NCBI GenBank assembly: GCA_016715325.1
Contig: JADKAL010000003.1
Location: 310,001-374,000 of the forward strand
DNA length: 64,000 nt
Direction: 5' to 3'
DNA from: Methylococcaceae bacterium
GTDB taxonomy: Bacteria; Pseudomonadota; Gammaproteobacteria; Methylococcales; Methylomonadaceae
The notes under the pieces are model-generated. The model was not told where the DNA came from. It was given only the letters and a program-made list of their open reading frames with translations, and made no database searches. How positions within the stretch are numbered: position 1 is the stretch's first letter; every line of letters begins with the position of its first letter. Shown in pieces: positions 40,398-50,742 of the stretch. The translations under genes and the position numbers were made by a program.

Positions 40398-41057
40398 TTA
40401 ATTATCGGAAAAAACATCTACGCCTTTGGGTGCATGAAATTCAAATAAAGTGTGTTTTAAAGGCGCGTTGACGATGACGTTAGAAAAATAAATTCGGGTT
40501 AATTGACCGAAGTTATCGCTTAATTCCATACCGGCCAGTGTGCCTTTCGATAAACCGATCAAGACGTATTTAAAACTGCTTTCCTGGCTTTTAGGCAGCA
40601 GTTTTATCCATTGCATATCGCCGTCCGTCCCTTGATTTTCCATCGTGTAATTATCGTCCAGAGCGACATCGCCGCTGAGTAATAACGCAGGAGTGGAACC
40701 CAGCGATTCGTCGACTCTTTTTTCGGTTACTTGTTCTAAATCGGTATCGTAAAACCAGACTTTTCCGGAATTCGATACAATTTGTTGTAGAAACGGTCTT
40801 TTGTAATCCCAACGGAATTTGCCGGGGCGCTGTAAATAAAACTCTCCAAAGCTGGTTTGTGTGGGATTGCCCGCTTCATTAATCAAGACCTGTTTAAAAT
40901 CCGCCGATAACGACTTGGTGACTTTTAAAAAGACGTTCAGTTGCATAACAGGTTCGGTTTTGGAACCAGTGTTTGCTTTTGACTTTGCCTCTGCAAGACC
41001 GCTTATCATGATTAAACAAAGGCTGATAATAAACAAAACATTAAATCTAATAGTCAT
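40398..41057 (-). CDS. lolA: Outer-membrane lipoprotein carrier protein LolA
   Basis: LolA ferries lipoproteins across the periplasm from LolCDE to LolB. The 219-residue precursor has a signal peptide ending AEA, then LSADFKQVLINEAGNPTQTSFGEFYLQRPGKFRWDYKRPF, the canonical N-terminal LolA strand region, and the C-terminal LTRIYFSNVIVNAPL. It lies between mrcB and rarA on the same strand. Confidence 0.95.
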   Translation of the reverse strand: MTIRFNVLFIISLCLIMISGLAEAKSKANTGSKTEPVMQLNVFLKVTKSLSADFKQVLINEAGNPTQTSFGEFYLQRPGKFRWDYKRPFLQQIVSNSGKVWFYDTDLEQVTEKRVDESLGSTPALLLSGDVALDDNYTMENQGTDGDMQWIKLLPKSQESSFKYVLIGLSKGTLAGMELSDNFGQLTRIYFSNVIVNAPLKHTLFEFHAPKGVDVFSDN

Positions 41058-41081
41058 AATGGTGCTCGCTTCTAGAATAAA

Positions 41082-43421
41082 TCATTCGGTAAATAATTCT
41101 TCAAACCAGGATTTATCCTGATCGATGACTTCTTGCCCGCACGAAGAGTAAGTGGCCGGCGCTGAACCGGTTAAGTAAGGGAATTCTTTTGCCCTTTTAC
41201 AGGCCTTATTCGCTAATAAGCCGTTAGCGGGATCGATCCAAGCCATTGAAATATTTTCGGGTGGGATTAATGTGACCGGCTGTTTGGAAATCTGTTTCAT
41301 TAATGTTGTCCAGACTTGCAGCGCACCGGTCGATCCGGTTAAGCCGATGGGTTTATTGTCGTCCCGGCCAAGCCAAACGACCGACAAATAGTCGCCGGTA
41401 TAGCCTGCAAACCAGCTATCCTTGGCATCGTTGGTTGTGCCGGTCTTGCCCACTAAGCCGTAATCTTTCGGGAAGTCGTCATAGGCGGAGTGACCAGTAC
41501 CTTGCCGCATGACTTCCTGCAGCATGGTATTGACCAAGTAGGTAGCAGACGGATCGACAGCTTGCTTGACAATAAAAGGATAACTTTGCAATTGCTTTCC
41601 GTTTTCGGCCACAACGGCCCGTATACCCCGAATCGGCGTTATAAAGCCGTCGCCCGCTAAGGTTTGGTAAAGTTGAGTGACTTCGATGGGGGTCAGCTCC
41701 GATGAGCCAAGCAGCAGGGAAGGGAAGATGTCGACATCACGCGTAATCCCCATTTCTTTTAGCGTTTTGGCGGTTCTGGCAACGCCGACATCCAAACCGA
41801 TTCTTACGGTCGCTAAATTATAGGATTTTGCCAGCGCGGTCATTAACGTAACGCTGCCGTGTTCGCGGTGATCGTAGTTTTTCGGCGACCAAGTCGTACC
41901 GTTCGGCAAGTTAACGCTAATATCGGAATCGTTGACTCGGGTTGTGATTGTGTACTTGTTGGGATATTGCAGCGCAGTTAAATACACAACAGGCTTAATT
42001 AGTGAACCGATTGGACGTAAGGCGTCTAAAGCGCGGTTGAAACCGGCGGCTGTTTCCTCTCGGGCACTGGCTAAAGCGGCTATTTCGCCGCTATCCCGGC
42101 GAGTGACAACGATAGCCGTTTCAAGATCTTTTGCTCGCGACGTTTTTTCTAATTGTTTCAGTTTCGTTTCTATGGTTGCTTGAAGCGTATCCTGTATTTG
42201 CGTGTCCAGCGTGGTAAAAATTCGCAGTCCTTCGGATGTGAGATCTTCTTCCCGGTATTCTTGTTTTAATTGCCGTTTAATCAGATCGAGAAAGCCGGGA
42301 TAACGGTTTTTTGCAAAATGTGAGCGCGGCAGAATCCCCAAAGGCTTCTGTTTGGCTTGAATGGCTTGGTTGAGCTGTAAATAGCCTTGTTCGACCATCA
42401 CATCGAGCACCAAATTGCGGCGTTCGAGCGCCCGGTCCGGGTAACGCCTCGGATCGTACTGAGAAGGTCCGCGCACTAAGGCGACGAGCGTTGCCATTTG
42501 TTCCAGGGTTAAGTCTTTCAAGGTACTGCCGAAATAAAACTCGCTGGCTAATCCGAAGCCGTGCACGGCGCTGGCCCCGTCTTGCCCCAAGTAGATTTCG
42601 TTCAAATAGGCTTCAAGGATTTCCTGTTTGCTGTAGCGGAATTCTAAAATCAGCGCCATAAAAATCTCTCTGATTTTGCGCCATATTCGGCGTTCCGACG
42701 TCAGGTAGAAGTTTTTCGCCAATTGCTGGGTAATCGTACTCCCGCCTTGAACCAGTCCTTGGGCTTTGATGTCGGCCATGATGGCTCTGGCAATGCCTCG
42801 AAACGAGATGCCGATATGATTGTAAAAATCTCTATCTTCGGAGGCCAAAAGGCCGTTGATGAGGTATTCCGGCGTTTCTTCCAGCTTGATTAAAATCCTG
42901 TCTTCTTTAATTGCCGGATAAAAACTGCCGATTTGTACGGGGTCCATACGGACGATAGCCATTTCTTTAGACTGGGATAAGTTAACCACATTGGCAATTC
43001 CCGTTTCGTCGAAATCCAAGCCTAATAAGCGGCTGGGTTCTGGCTGGTCCCAAAAATCAAAGGCGCGGGTTTTAACAAAAATCTGCTGATTTTTTTTAGT
43101 ATACGTACCTTCGGTTTGTAATAAACCGTCTTGACGGTAATTAAGGTTCTGCAATAGCTGTTCAAACTTGGCGGCAGATAAATTCAGCCCGGCGTAAAGT
43201 TCGACCGGGCTGGCGTAAACTCGAGCGGGAATAGCCCAACGCTTGCCTTCGAATTGCTCGCGGACGTTATAATCGAGATAGCCGATAAAGCTGCATAGTA
43301 AGAATGTACACGCGATGAATACAGCAAAAATAGTATTCCTGAACCAGTGCGAACTCGGTTTTGAAGGAGGCTTTTTCTTAGCGTTGTATCGTGAATTGCG
43401 TCTATTTGTGCTTTCTACCAT
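41082..43421 (-). CDS. mrcB: Penicillin-binding protein 1B
   Basis: A bifunctional class A PBP of 779 residues. A short cytoplasmic tail and membrane helix (TIFAVFIACTFLLCSFIGYLDY) come first, then the UB2H-like region. The glycosyltransferase follows with catalytic Glu in ASEDRDFYNH and the GGSTITQQLAKNFYL motif. The transpeptidase has SLIKP (catalytic Ser), SYN and KTGTTNDAKDSWF. The UB2H part and overall order match PBP1B rather than PBP1A. It is 24 bases upstream of lolA and on the same strand. Confidence 0.95.
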   Translation of the reverse strand: MVESTNRRNSRYNAKKKPPSKPSSHWFRNTIFAVFIACTFLLCSFIGYLDYNVREQFEGKRWAIPARVYASPVELYAGLNLSAAKFEQLLQNLNYRQDGLLQTEGTYTKKNQQIFVKTRAFDFWDQPEPSRLLGLDFDETGIANVVNLSQSKEMAIVRMDPVQIGSFYPAIKEDRILIKLEETPEYLINGLLASEDRDFYNHIGISFRGIARAIMADIKAQGLVQGGSTITQQLAKNFYLTSERRIWRKIREIFMALILEFRYSKQEILEAYLNEIYLGQDGASAVHGFGLASEFYFGSTLKDLTLEQMATLVALVRGPSQYDPRRYPDRALERRNLVLDVMVEQGYLQLNQAIQAKQKPLGILPRSHFAKNRYPGFLDLIKRQLKQEYREEDLTSEGLRIFTTLDTQIQDTLQATIETKLKQLEKTSRAKDLETAIVVTRRDSGEIAALASAREETAAGFNRALDALRPIGSLIKPVVYLTALQYPNKYTITTRVNDSDISVNLPNGTTWSPKNYDHREHGSVTLMTALAKSYNLATVRIGLDVGVARTAKTLKEMGITRDVDIFPSLLLGSSELTPIEVTQLYQTLAGDGFITPIRGIRAVVAENGKQLQSYPFIVKQAVDPSATYLVNTMLQEVMRQGTGHSAYDDFPKDYGLVGKTGTTNDAKDSWFAGYTGDYLSVVWLGRDDNKPIGLTGSTGALQVWTTLMKQISKQPVTLIPPENISMAWIDPANGLLANKACKRAKEFPYLTGSAPATYSSCGQEVIDQDKSWFEELFTE

Positions 43422-43612
43422 AAATCCTTATTGGATTAGTCGATGCTTTGTGCTTAATGGAGCTTTCTCCGTTCATTATACTGATATTCAATGACGCTTG
43501 GGACGGTTTGCGACTAAGATTAACGATGTTCGGTGAACCTAAAATGAACAATAAGACGGTATACAAAACCTAAGATAATCATAATGCAGAGAGCCTTTAT
43601 GGATTCTTAAAT

Positions 43613-44608
43613 TCACGGCAGGGTCAGAACTATTTTTCCGGTTGTATGGCCTTCTTCAATCGAACGATGCGTTTGGGCGGCTTCTTGTAATGAAAATGTT
43701 TGCGAGACGTGGGGTTTTAACAAGCCCTGATCGATCCATTCGGTACAGTTTTTTAAGATTTCGATATGCTTAAGACGGGCATCGTCAAGGTCTCTTAGCA
43801 TCGGCGTTAACATCAGTTCGAAGCCAATGAGCAAATTACGCATTCTAGCTTCAGACAAGTCGATGTTATCCAGACCTAATAGAGTGATGATCCTCCCGAA
43901 ATGGGCGGTAGCGGGTATGCTTTGTTTGAATACCGCAGGGCCTACAGTATCGAAGACCAGGTCTGCACCTTTACCGCCGGTTAAGTTGATTACGGCAGCG
44001 GCAACGTCCTCTCTGGCATAATAAATAACCTCATCGGCGCCTATCGATTTAACGAAATCGGCTTTTTCTTCGTTGTTCACCGTGGTAATCACGTGGGCTT
44101 CTTTCAGTTTAGCTAATTGAATCGCCATATGACCGACGCCGCCCGCACCGGCATGGATTAACACGGTTTGGCCATTTTGCAAACCGCCCCGGTCGAAAAG
44201 ACCGCCCCACGCCGTAATCAAAACCAAGGGCAGGGCGGCGGCTTCGGTAAACGATAACGAACTCGGCATCAAAGCCACCCAACGTTCGTCTAATACGTTA
44301 TATTCCGCATAATTGCCTTGTTCGCGGCCCAAACCGCCGTGACAAAACCAGACCTTCTCGCCCACGTTGAAAAGGCTGACAGCGTTGCCGATTTCAACGA
44401 CGGTTCCCGCGCCGTCGCACCCCAAAACTGCCGGCAAAGGCTGATCGTAAAAAACGCCGTTACGCCGTACTTTCGTATCGATTGGATTGACGCCTGCGGC
44501 AGCAAGTTTAACTTTAATCTGATTCGGATTAACAAGTTGAGGTTCAGGAATGTCGCGGTATTCCAAAACATCGGGGCTGCCGGTTGCAGTCATTAAAACG
44601 GCTTTCAT
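43613..44608 (-). CDS. Zinc-type alcohol dehydrogenase/quinone oxidoreductase (MDR family)
   Basis: The 331-residue protein has the GroES-like N-terminal domain (AAAGVNPIDTKVRRNGVFYDQPLPAVLGCDGAGTVVEIG) and a Rossmann domain with HAGAGGVGHMAIQLAKL for NAD(P)H. The structural-zinc cysteine cluster is absent, as in quinone oxidoreductase-like members. It likely reduces quinones or enones; the substrate is unknown. It ends a minus-strand run with nspC upstream. Confidence 0.88.
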   Translation of the reverse strand: MKAVLMTATGSPDVLEYRDIPEPQLVNPNQIKVKLAAAGVNPIDTKVRRNGVFYDQPLPAVLGCDGAGTVVEIGNAVSLFNVGEKVWFCHGGLGREQGNYAEYNVLDERWVALMPSSLSFTEAAALPLVLITAWGGLFDRGGLQNGQTVLIHAGAGGVGHMAIQLAKLKEAHVITTVNNEEKADFVKSIGADEVIYYAREDVAAAVINLTGGKGADLVFDTVGPAVFKQSIPATAHFGRIITLLGLDNIDLSEARMRNLLIGFELMLTPMLRDLDDARLKHIEILKNCTEWIDQGLLKPHVSQTFSLQEAAQTHRSIEEGHTTGKIVLTLP

Positions 44609-44693
44609 GCTAAATATAGTGTCCTCATAAAAATCGAATGGTCGAAACCGGCTTGTGCAAAATTTTTAATAAATTCAACGCACATGAAAGGGA

Positions 44694-45845
44694 TTATTCA
44701 AAATCGTTTACCCACAGTTGCCGGTATTCTTGATAGGTGTGATGTTTTAACAGCCTTATTTGTTCATTTCTAACGGCATAAATATCAGGCAGATTATAAC
44801 CGTTAAACCGGTTCGCCTTCACGAGACTGTAGGCGCCCGCTTGGTTGAAGGTCAATCGATCGCCGATTTCGAGTGGCCGGTTGAAGCGATATTCGCCGAA
44901 CAAATCCCCAGAGAGACAGGTGCTACCCGCTAACAAGGCCGAATACCCGCCGTTTGGATGCTGTTCGAGCAAGGGTGGTTGACGTTGATACTCAAAAACT
45001 TCAGGCAAATGATTTATCGAAGTATCAAGAACGGCAATAGTTTTACCGTCGCTTTGAAAGCAGTCGATGACAGTAGCAACTAAATAACCTGCTTTTCCTA
45101 CAAGCGCATTCCCCGGTTCGATGAAGACATCCAAATCGTAGTCGACTCTTAAACGGATGACTTGTTCGCAAAAGTCATCGTTATTTTCAATTTGATCGTA
45201 AAGATAACCGCCGCCAAAGTTCAGCCAATCTAATTTAGAAAGATGAGGACTCAAAAAAGCTTCGATTTTATGCAGAGTTTGCATAAGCGGCGTATAGTTC
45301 ACCGCACCGAAAATCGTATGAAAATGCAAACCTTTAGCGCAATTTAACAAGCCTGCATCGAGAAAACTGTCCATATCGACGCCTAATTTAGAAAACTGTC
45401 GGCAGGGATCGTAACGCGCATCTTCCGTAAAAGACAGGCGTGGATTCACTCTCAAACCAATCGATGCCGTTTTATCTCCGATTGATTCGAAATGACGGAT
45501 CTGCCGTATAGAGTTACAACTAATGTGAGTGCAAAGTGTCGCCAGTTCGGTCATGTCATCCGGTCTAATACCGGGCGTACACAGATGGATGCCGCCTTGT
45601 CCTGTTAAAACTTCATTTGCCAAACGCGCTTCAAATAAAGAACTTACCGAAAAACCGTCTACATAAGGCTTCGCAAGCCTCATAACTTCGGTTAACGGGA
45701 GCGATTTGATCGAATATAAGACCTTACAGCCGCATTTTTCACGCAGAGCAGCCAAGCTGTCTAATGCCGATAAAATTGCATTTTCATCGACTAAAAAGGC
45801 TGGTGTAGTCGGGATACGGTCTTTTAAGTCTTCGATAGCCGTCAT
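44694..45845 (-). CDS. nspC: Carboxynorspermidine decarboxylase
   Basis: A PLP-dependent fold-type III decarboxylase of 383 residues. It makes spermidine or norspermidine from the carboxylated intermediate, the route used instead of SpeD/SpeE. PLP lysine in LYSIKSLPLTEV, HFHTIFGAVNYTPLM, NFGGGYLYD and the C-terminal cysteine loop AGSTCLSGDLFG are all visible. The partner carboxynorspermidine dehydrogenase is not in the window. Confidence 0.93.
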   Translation of the reverse strand: MTAIEDLKDRIPTTPAFLVDENAILSALDSLAALREKCGCKVLYSIKSLPLTEVMRLAKPYVDGFSVSSLFEARLANEVLTGQGGIHLCTPGIRPDDMTELATLCTHISCNSIRQIRHFESIGDKTASIGLRVNPRLSFTEDARYDPCRQFSKLGVDMDSFLDAGLLNCAKGLHFHTIFGAVNYTPLMQTLHKIEAFLSPHLSKLDWLNFGGGYLYDQIENNDDFCEQVIRLRVDYDLDVFIEPGNALVGKAGYLVATVIDCFQSDGKTIAVLDTSINHLPEVFEYQRQPPLLEQHPNGGYSALLAGSTCLSGDLFGEYRFNRPLEIGDRLTFNQAGAYSLVKANRFNGYNLPDIYAVRNEQIRLLKHHTYQEYRQLWVNDFE

Positions 45846-46112
45846 AGATCGAAATGTATCGGGTTAAAATCAGCGGGAAATATTACAGGTAATTCAAGCT
45901 GGAAGGTCAAAATCCGCATTAAGTTTATTACGCATACGAAGCAAACCAGTGTGTTCAGGTATAGTTAATAATTGTGCGGTACATTAGATTTAGGAATCGG
46001 TTTATCTACAAAGGGAACTTAATCAGAGGTTACTTACTAATATTGAATTTTACAAAACAATTAAGTCTAAGACATGTTCACAAAAACTAAAACCATGAGA
46101 GTAAAAACAACC

Positions 46113-46925
46113 ATGAACAGAAAAATATTAATACTAAGCATAAGTTCAGTACTTTTGACCGCTTGCGTGACCGATCCCTATACCGGAGAAAGCCGTGTAG
46201 GTAACGCTGCGAAGGGCGCAGGCATTGGCGCGGTTCTCGGCGGTGCGACCGGTACCGCATTCGGCGGAAACGATCTTAAAAATGCCGGATGGGGCGCATT
46301 AGCCGGCGGCGCAGTCGGTGCAGCCGTAGGCGCTTACATGGATCACCAACAAAAAGCCATGCAACAATCTTTGCAAGGCACCGGCATCGAAGTGCAAAGA
46401 ACGGCTGAAAACACGCTGAATTTAACGATGCCAAGCAGCATCACGTTCGGCTTCAACTCGTCCCAACTCACGCCGGACGCCCAAAATGCGTTGAATTCGG
46501 TTTCCAACGTGCTTAATCAATACCCGGCATCGACCATTAATGTGACCGGACATACGGACGACATCGGCAGCGACAGTTACAATCAAAAACTGTCCGAGCA
46601 ACGCGCAGCCAGCGTCGCCAGCTATTTAGGCAGCCATAATGTGAATTACGCCCGTCTTTCGCAGCAGGGAATGGGCGAGAGAATGCCGAAATTTCCCAAT
46701 ACCGATGAAAACAACAGAGCGCAAAATCGCCGGGTAGAATTGGCCATTGTCGCTAACAATAATGCCGGTGCACAGCAAAATCCGCCGCAACAAGGATACC
46801 CTCAGCAACAGCAGTATCCTCAACAACAAACATACCCGCAGCAGCAATCTTATCCTCAACAAAGTTATCCGCCATCCGGCTATCCGCAACAACCGGTTTA
46901 TCCTCAGCCAACCTATCCGCGATAA
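46113..46925 (+). CDS. OmpA-family lipoprotein with Gln/Pro/Tyr-rich tail
   Basis: The frame opens at 46074, but the ATG at 46113 has GAGAG upstream and starts the signal peptide directly (MNRKILILSISSVLLTAC, with the lipobox). Next are glycine-zipper segments (GAGIGAVLGGATGTAFGG, GGAVGAAVGAYM), then an OmpA peptidoglycan-binding domain (NVTGHTDDIGSDSYNQKLSEQRA, RAQNRRVELAIV). A tail of about 45 residues made of YPQQQ-like repeats follows, which is unusual. It likely tethers the outer membrane to peptidoglycan, as in YiaD-type proteins. Confidence 0.9.
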   Translation: MNRKILILSISSVLLTACVTDPYTGESRVGNAAKGAGIGAVLGGATGTAFGGNDLKNAGWGALAGGAVGAAVGAYMDHQQKAMQQSLQGTGIEVQRTAENTLNLTMPSSITFGFNSSQLTPDAQNALNSVSNVLNQYPASTINVTGHTDDIGSDSYNQKLSEQRAASVASYLGSHNVNYARLSQQGMGERMPKFPNTDENNRAQNRRVELAIVANNNAGAQQNPPQQGYPQQQQYPQQQTYPQQQSYPQQSYPPSGYPQQPVYPQPTYPR

Positions 46926-46986
46926 GCCGATTTAGTTAAAGTCAAAGAATCAAAAGGGGTGGTTTCACGACTTAGCTGCAATGATC

Positions 46987-47023
46987 AGCCATTTACTCCC
47001 AATTTTTCAGGGAGTAAATGGCT
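46987..47023 (+). terminator. Hairpin downstream of the OmpA-family gene
   Basis: AGCCATTTACTCCC-AATTTTTCA-GGGAGTAAATGGCT is a perfect 14-bp stem with a 9-base loop, starting 62 bases after the stop codon. Only a weak T-rich stretch follows, so it may be a processing or termination signal. Confidence 0.55.
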
Positions 47024-47060
47024 TAATTGCATTTCAATTGAAGCCGGTGTGATTGTTATT

Positions 47061-47174
47061 ATTGATCCGGCCTTATGAAGTTTTAACTTCCGTTCGCCTT
47101 GAGTCTGTCGAAAGGCTTTATGTGCTTCGACCAGCTCAGCACGAACGGTTTAAAAATTTAAGGGCCGGATCAAT
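47061..47174. repeat. REP/MITE-like palindromic element
   Basis: A perfect 12-bp inverted repeat (ATTGATCCGGCC ... GGCCGGATCAAT) bounds an element of 114 bases. Inside lies a second, imperfect 23-bp inverted repeat, from CCGTTCGCCTTGAG at 47090 to CTCAGCACGAACGG at 47148, with the TGTCGAA/TTCGACC core typical of dispersed extragenic palindromes. A diverged copy sits at 23291-23449. No coding capacity. Confidence 0.7.
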
Positions 47175-47226
47175 AGGTCATTGCAAAAGGCTAACGTTGT
47201 TGAACGGTTTACCTGACTGGACCGAA

Positions 47227-48672
47227 TTACCTTACAGATACCGGCGCTTTAGGATCACGTACTATCGGTACCGTCAACAGGTTTGGTACCGCATAAGGAG
47301 TGCCTACACTCAATACATGACTGATGGCGATGCGGCGTGAAGCCAGTTTGTCCGGGGGAGGATTCTGAAAATTATAGGACGTGGCGTTGTGGCACGAAAA
47401 GCAATTCGCGAGTTTACTTGGCGATGTGTTATTCGCTGATTGCACGAAAGTTTCCGCTGTTGAGTTAGCGAGACTGATTGAACCAACAGCGTTGACTTGG
47501 TTCATTGCCAGTGCATTCGGTAAAACATAGGTGTTAGGTAGCATCCACACCGTACCTACCAAGTGATAATTAGCAAACGCTGATTCTCCACCTTTTTGTC
47601 CTGCAAAGAAGCTTTGCGCACTGGCATTCAGCGCCGTTACATTAGCCGGGCCGCCTTCTTGGTTTTCACCGCCCGTAGCATTTTCCTGCACGGCATTGTT
47701 CGAAGGCGTAAATTTCTGTGTCAGTGGATTAAACAGCAATTGCGGCGGAATGTAACTTTGTCCGGATTGCGGCGGGTTCGGTTGATTAACCTGGGTATAA
47801 GGCGTATTGGCTACATAAAAAGTAAAAGTGCCCGTATTGCTTCCGCTCGTATCGAATGTGTTATCAGCCGTAGCCGGGGAGTTGAGATTATGCTCGAAAG
47901 TGGCCCAAAGGAATTCCGGATGGTTAGCAGTGTAACCGACAACATGTAGCCCAACGAGGGCGACGGTTACAGTAACAGTGTTGCTGCTGGGAACAACCGT
48001 GTACTGGCTTTTAGTGCGCAACACGCTTAAAACCGGCACTTCCGCTTGTGTGGTAAACGCACCCTGCGGCGCTGTTTGACCCTGATCTAAGCGAAGCCAC
48101 GTGGCTTTGAAAACAGCATCACCAAGCGAAAAATAGCCATCGGTTGGCTGGGTATTATAGCCGTTGGTGGCGATCAGATTCTTTTTGGCAGTCGCAAAGT
48201 AGGTAGGATTCATATGCACTGATGCATAAACCGGATAGCCGTTGGGCGCAACCAACATTTTGCCGTCGGCTTCAACAATTGCACCAGCGCCTTCCGTGAA
48301 ACCAGAAGAGCCGAACGGATGCAGGGAGCGCCCAGCCAACTTAAGCACCGGTTTTGACTTGGTAGATTTGACCTTCCCCGACAGCAAGTCTTCAGGCGTT
48401 TGCATGCTAAGGAAGCGGGGAATTCCATTGCCGTCAAGTGCTGTCGCCCAAGCAAAAGCTTCCCATGACCATTCATGAAAATTGCAGTCGGGAGTTGGAA
48501 TGGGTTGGGTATCGTCAACAGGCATTGTTGCATTAGACCCCAGGTAATTCGCCAAGCCTTCCGACCATCCGAATTCAGGACAAGAGGCGTATGCCGGTAT
48601 TGTTAAAATGACCGACAATGACATCGTGAGTGTAAATAAGGCGGTTTTTGTATAAGGTAAACTGGTTTTCAT
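47227..48672 (-). CDS. Secreted protein with a C-terminal CxxCH haem motif
   Basis: The 481-residue precursor has a signal peptide (MKTSLPYTKTALFTLTMSLSVILTIPAYA), a large body without a family I recognise, and one CFSCH motif (about residue 425) that could bind a c-type haem or be a degenerate cytochrome site. The body mentions no other haem ligands with certainty. It is encoded downstream of the phosphoesterase gene on the same strand, 106 bases apart, so co-expression is plausible. Function unknown. Confidence 0.78.
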   Translation of the reverse strand: MKTSLPYTKTALFTLTMSLSVILTIPAYASCPEFGWSEGLANYLGSNATMPVDDTQPIPTPDCNFHEWSWEAFAWATALDGNGIPRFLSMQTPEDLLSGKVKSTKSKPVLKLAGRSLHPFGSSGFTEGAGAIVEADGKMLVAPNGYPVYASVHMNPTYFATAKKNLIATNGYNTQPTDGYFSLGDAVFKATWLRLDQGQTAPQGAFTTQAEVPVLSVLRTKSQYTVVPSSNTVTVTVALVGLHVVGYTANHPEFLWATFEHNLNSPATADNTFDTSGSNTGTFTFYVANTPYTQVNQPNPPQSGQSYIPPQLLFNPLTQKFTPSNNAVQENATGGENQEGGPANVTALNASAQSFFAGQKGGESAFANYHLVGTVWMLPNTYVLPNALAMNQVNAVGSISLANSTAETFVQSANNTSPSKLANCFSCHNATSYNFQNPPPDKLASRRIAISHVLSVGTPYAVPNLLTVPIVRDPKAPVSVR

Positions 48673-48778
48673 TTTTGTGCCTCTTATTTTTAAAAGTAAT
48701 TATGTACGATTGCACTTATGAATTAATGTATGTTTGTGTCGTTCGATGATTTCAGCGAGTTATATTTTCTCCTAAGGG

Positions 48779-50322
48779 TTAATTGAATGTTTTTATGAAC
48801 TTTTTCAGGTCTGCATTAGTTTTGATGGTATCAGCTGGAGTATCGCCAAGATTTCTCGTTTTCTCCACGTAGAGCAAAGCTGTTGAGATAGATTTTTGCA
48901 GCCCGTTCAATGGATCGTTGTCCGTATTAACCTCATTGCAATACTTATTTACTAAGTTTTCATCAATTTTAATCTCGGGCCAATGGCTGCGTTTTTTCGA
49001 TGAAAAGAGTTTGGAGGTGGCAAATGGCACAGCATTTTTGTCCCTGTCTGTCAGGGGTTGCAGTCCCCATTTATCACACGCTGTTTTAATAAAGGAGGTA
49101 TGGTCGTATTGATCATTGATGATGGTATTAGGTTGTATATACGACGACACCATCACCATCGGAACTCTTAGCCCAAGGCGGTTGAATGGAAAACCGAATT
49201 GACCGGTTACGTTCGGATCGGGCGGTACGGCGGGCGGTGGCGGTACATGGTCGTAACAGCCGCCATGTTCGTCATGCGTAATAATAAGAAGCGTGTTGTC
49301 ACGGTAATGATCGCTGTTTTTAATGGCGTTGTAGACTTTTAATATGAGCTCTTCACCCAATAAAACAGTACTGCGTTCAGGATGATTGATAGAGTAAGGA
49401 TGCTGGTCGTTGTTATCGAATAGAAACTGGGGTTCCAGAAACACATATTTCGGTAACATATGCATATCGAGATGAAGAAAAAAAGTCTCGAAATAATGTG
49501 TATGCTCAAAAACACCGTGAAAGAGACTGGTCAAGGGTAAAACATTTTCAACGGGTGAATAAATTCCGTAGCAAACACCGGCGTCTTCCATCCTGCTAAA
49601 GAGCGTAGATCGGTTCCAGACTGCTTCGACCCAGGTCGCCATATCGACAGTATCGACATCTATATTATCCGTCTCGCCGACCGGATTGATAACAATTCCA
49701 CCGGACGTTGCTGCATGCCAGAAAGCCCTGTTACACCATGTTTGGCTCGGTACCGAACAATGCCAATGGTCAAAAACCGCAAATTCTTTAGCTAATGTGG
49801 ACAGTACATTAACTTGATCGGGTTGATAACACTGCATGATTACCTGGTACTTATCAAACGTTATGGGTACAGGTATTGAATTGCTAGGACCCTTATTAAA
49901 GGTCGCTTCGAGATTACTTTCATAATCATTAACAAATCCGTTCATAGTCGCTACGGGTAAAGGGCCGGCAGGTAGGTTATAAGGCGGCTTCATCTGTGCG
50001 GCTACCTTGCCGACATTGAAACTGTCGATACTGCCGAATAGTTGAGTATTTACATGCTGATATTCTTCACCAGGATCGGGATAAGGTTGAGAATAATCAA
50101 CGGCGCGGGACGTTGCGACTGTTTTGTGTCGATCAAGTCTAACGCTCTTTCCGGGACGGGATTAGTGTATAGTTTGTCTTGAAGGCCTGCGAATGACTTA
50201 CTAGCCGGTAAACCATCCTGGTACAAATAACCTAATAAATTATCGAATGATCGATTTTCCAGCATGAGGACGACAACATGATCAAACTTGTCGAGTTCAT
50301 CGGTATTCTGCGTATTTAGCAT
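48779..50322 (-). CDS. PF04185-type phosphoesterase (phospholipase C / acid phosphatase-like), one frame break
   Basis: The N-terminal part (50050-50322) has DHVVVLMLENRSFDNLLGYL, the metal-binding N-terminus of this family. The C-terminal part (48779 to about 50110) contains PDPGEEYQHVNTQLFG, HWHCSVPSQTWCNRAFWHAATS and ITHDEHGGCYDHVPPPP, the conserved metal-site segments. The frames switch between about 50085 and 50135; together they give about 514 residues. No signal peptide is seen, although relatives are often exported by Tat. It hydrolyses phosphate esters; the substrate is unknown. A hypothetical secreted protein follows. Confidence 0.85.
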
Positions 50323-50742
50323 AGTGATGACCTGAGTTGATTTAAAAAATCACGAATTAAATCCTTCTAACGCTCAGGGGTATGACAAGGCCACTATTTC
50401 CGTTCGCGGCGATCCATTTTTAAACCACAAACCAATTTAGCTTATACTGAAAGTCCTTGTTATTGATCTCGAAAGCTAAACGTTATCAACATTTCGCCAA
50501 CTGAGTTTATTCGTAAAGTAACTTTAGACCAATCGCCGATTTTTTCAACTTGGCTCTCGTTTTTAACAGACGACAAGTCTCTGCGGTGCGGGAAGAGCGG
50601 TCATGTTAATATTCGGGCTCAAATTCGCATGAAACAATACCGTCACCATCCCCGCAGAAGTCTAACTTCCGATGCATAGGGATTGAACGTGTATCCTTTA
50701 CTTTGGCTCACATATTTTCGGATATTTTTAAAATGATTGATC
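50323..50742. other. Gene-free stretch, nothing identified
   Basis: About 420 bases between the phosphoesterase start and the mepA end, both on the minus strand. I found no convincing promoter, RNA gene or repeat. A short CTGCGG/CCGCAG inverted match is too weak to call. Confidence 0.5.
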
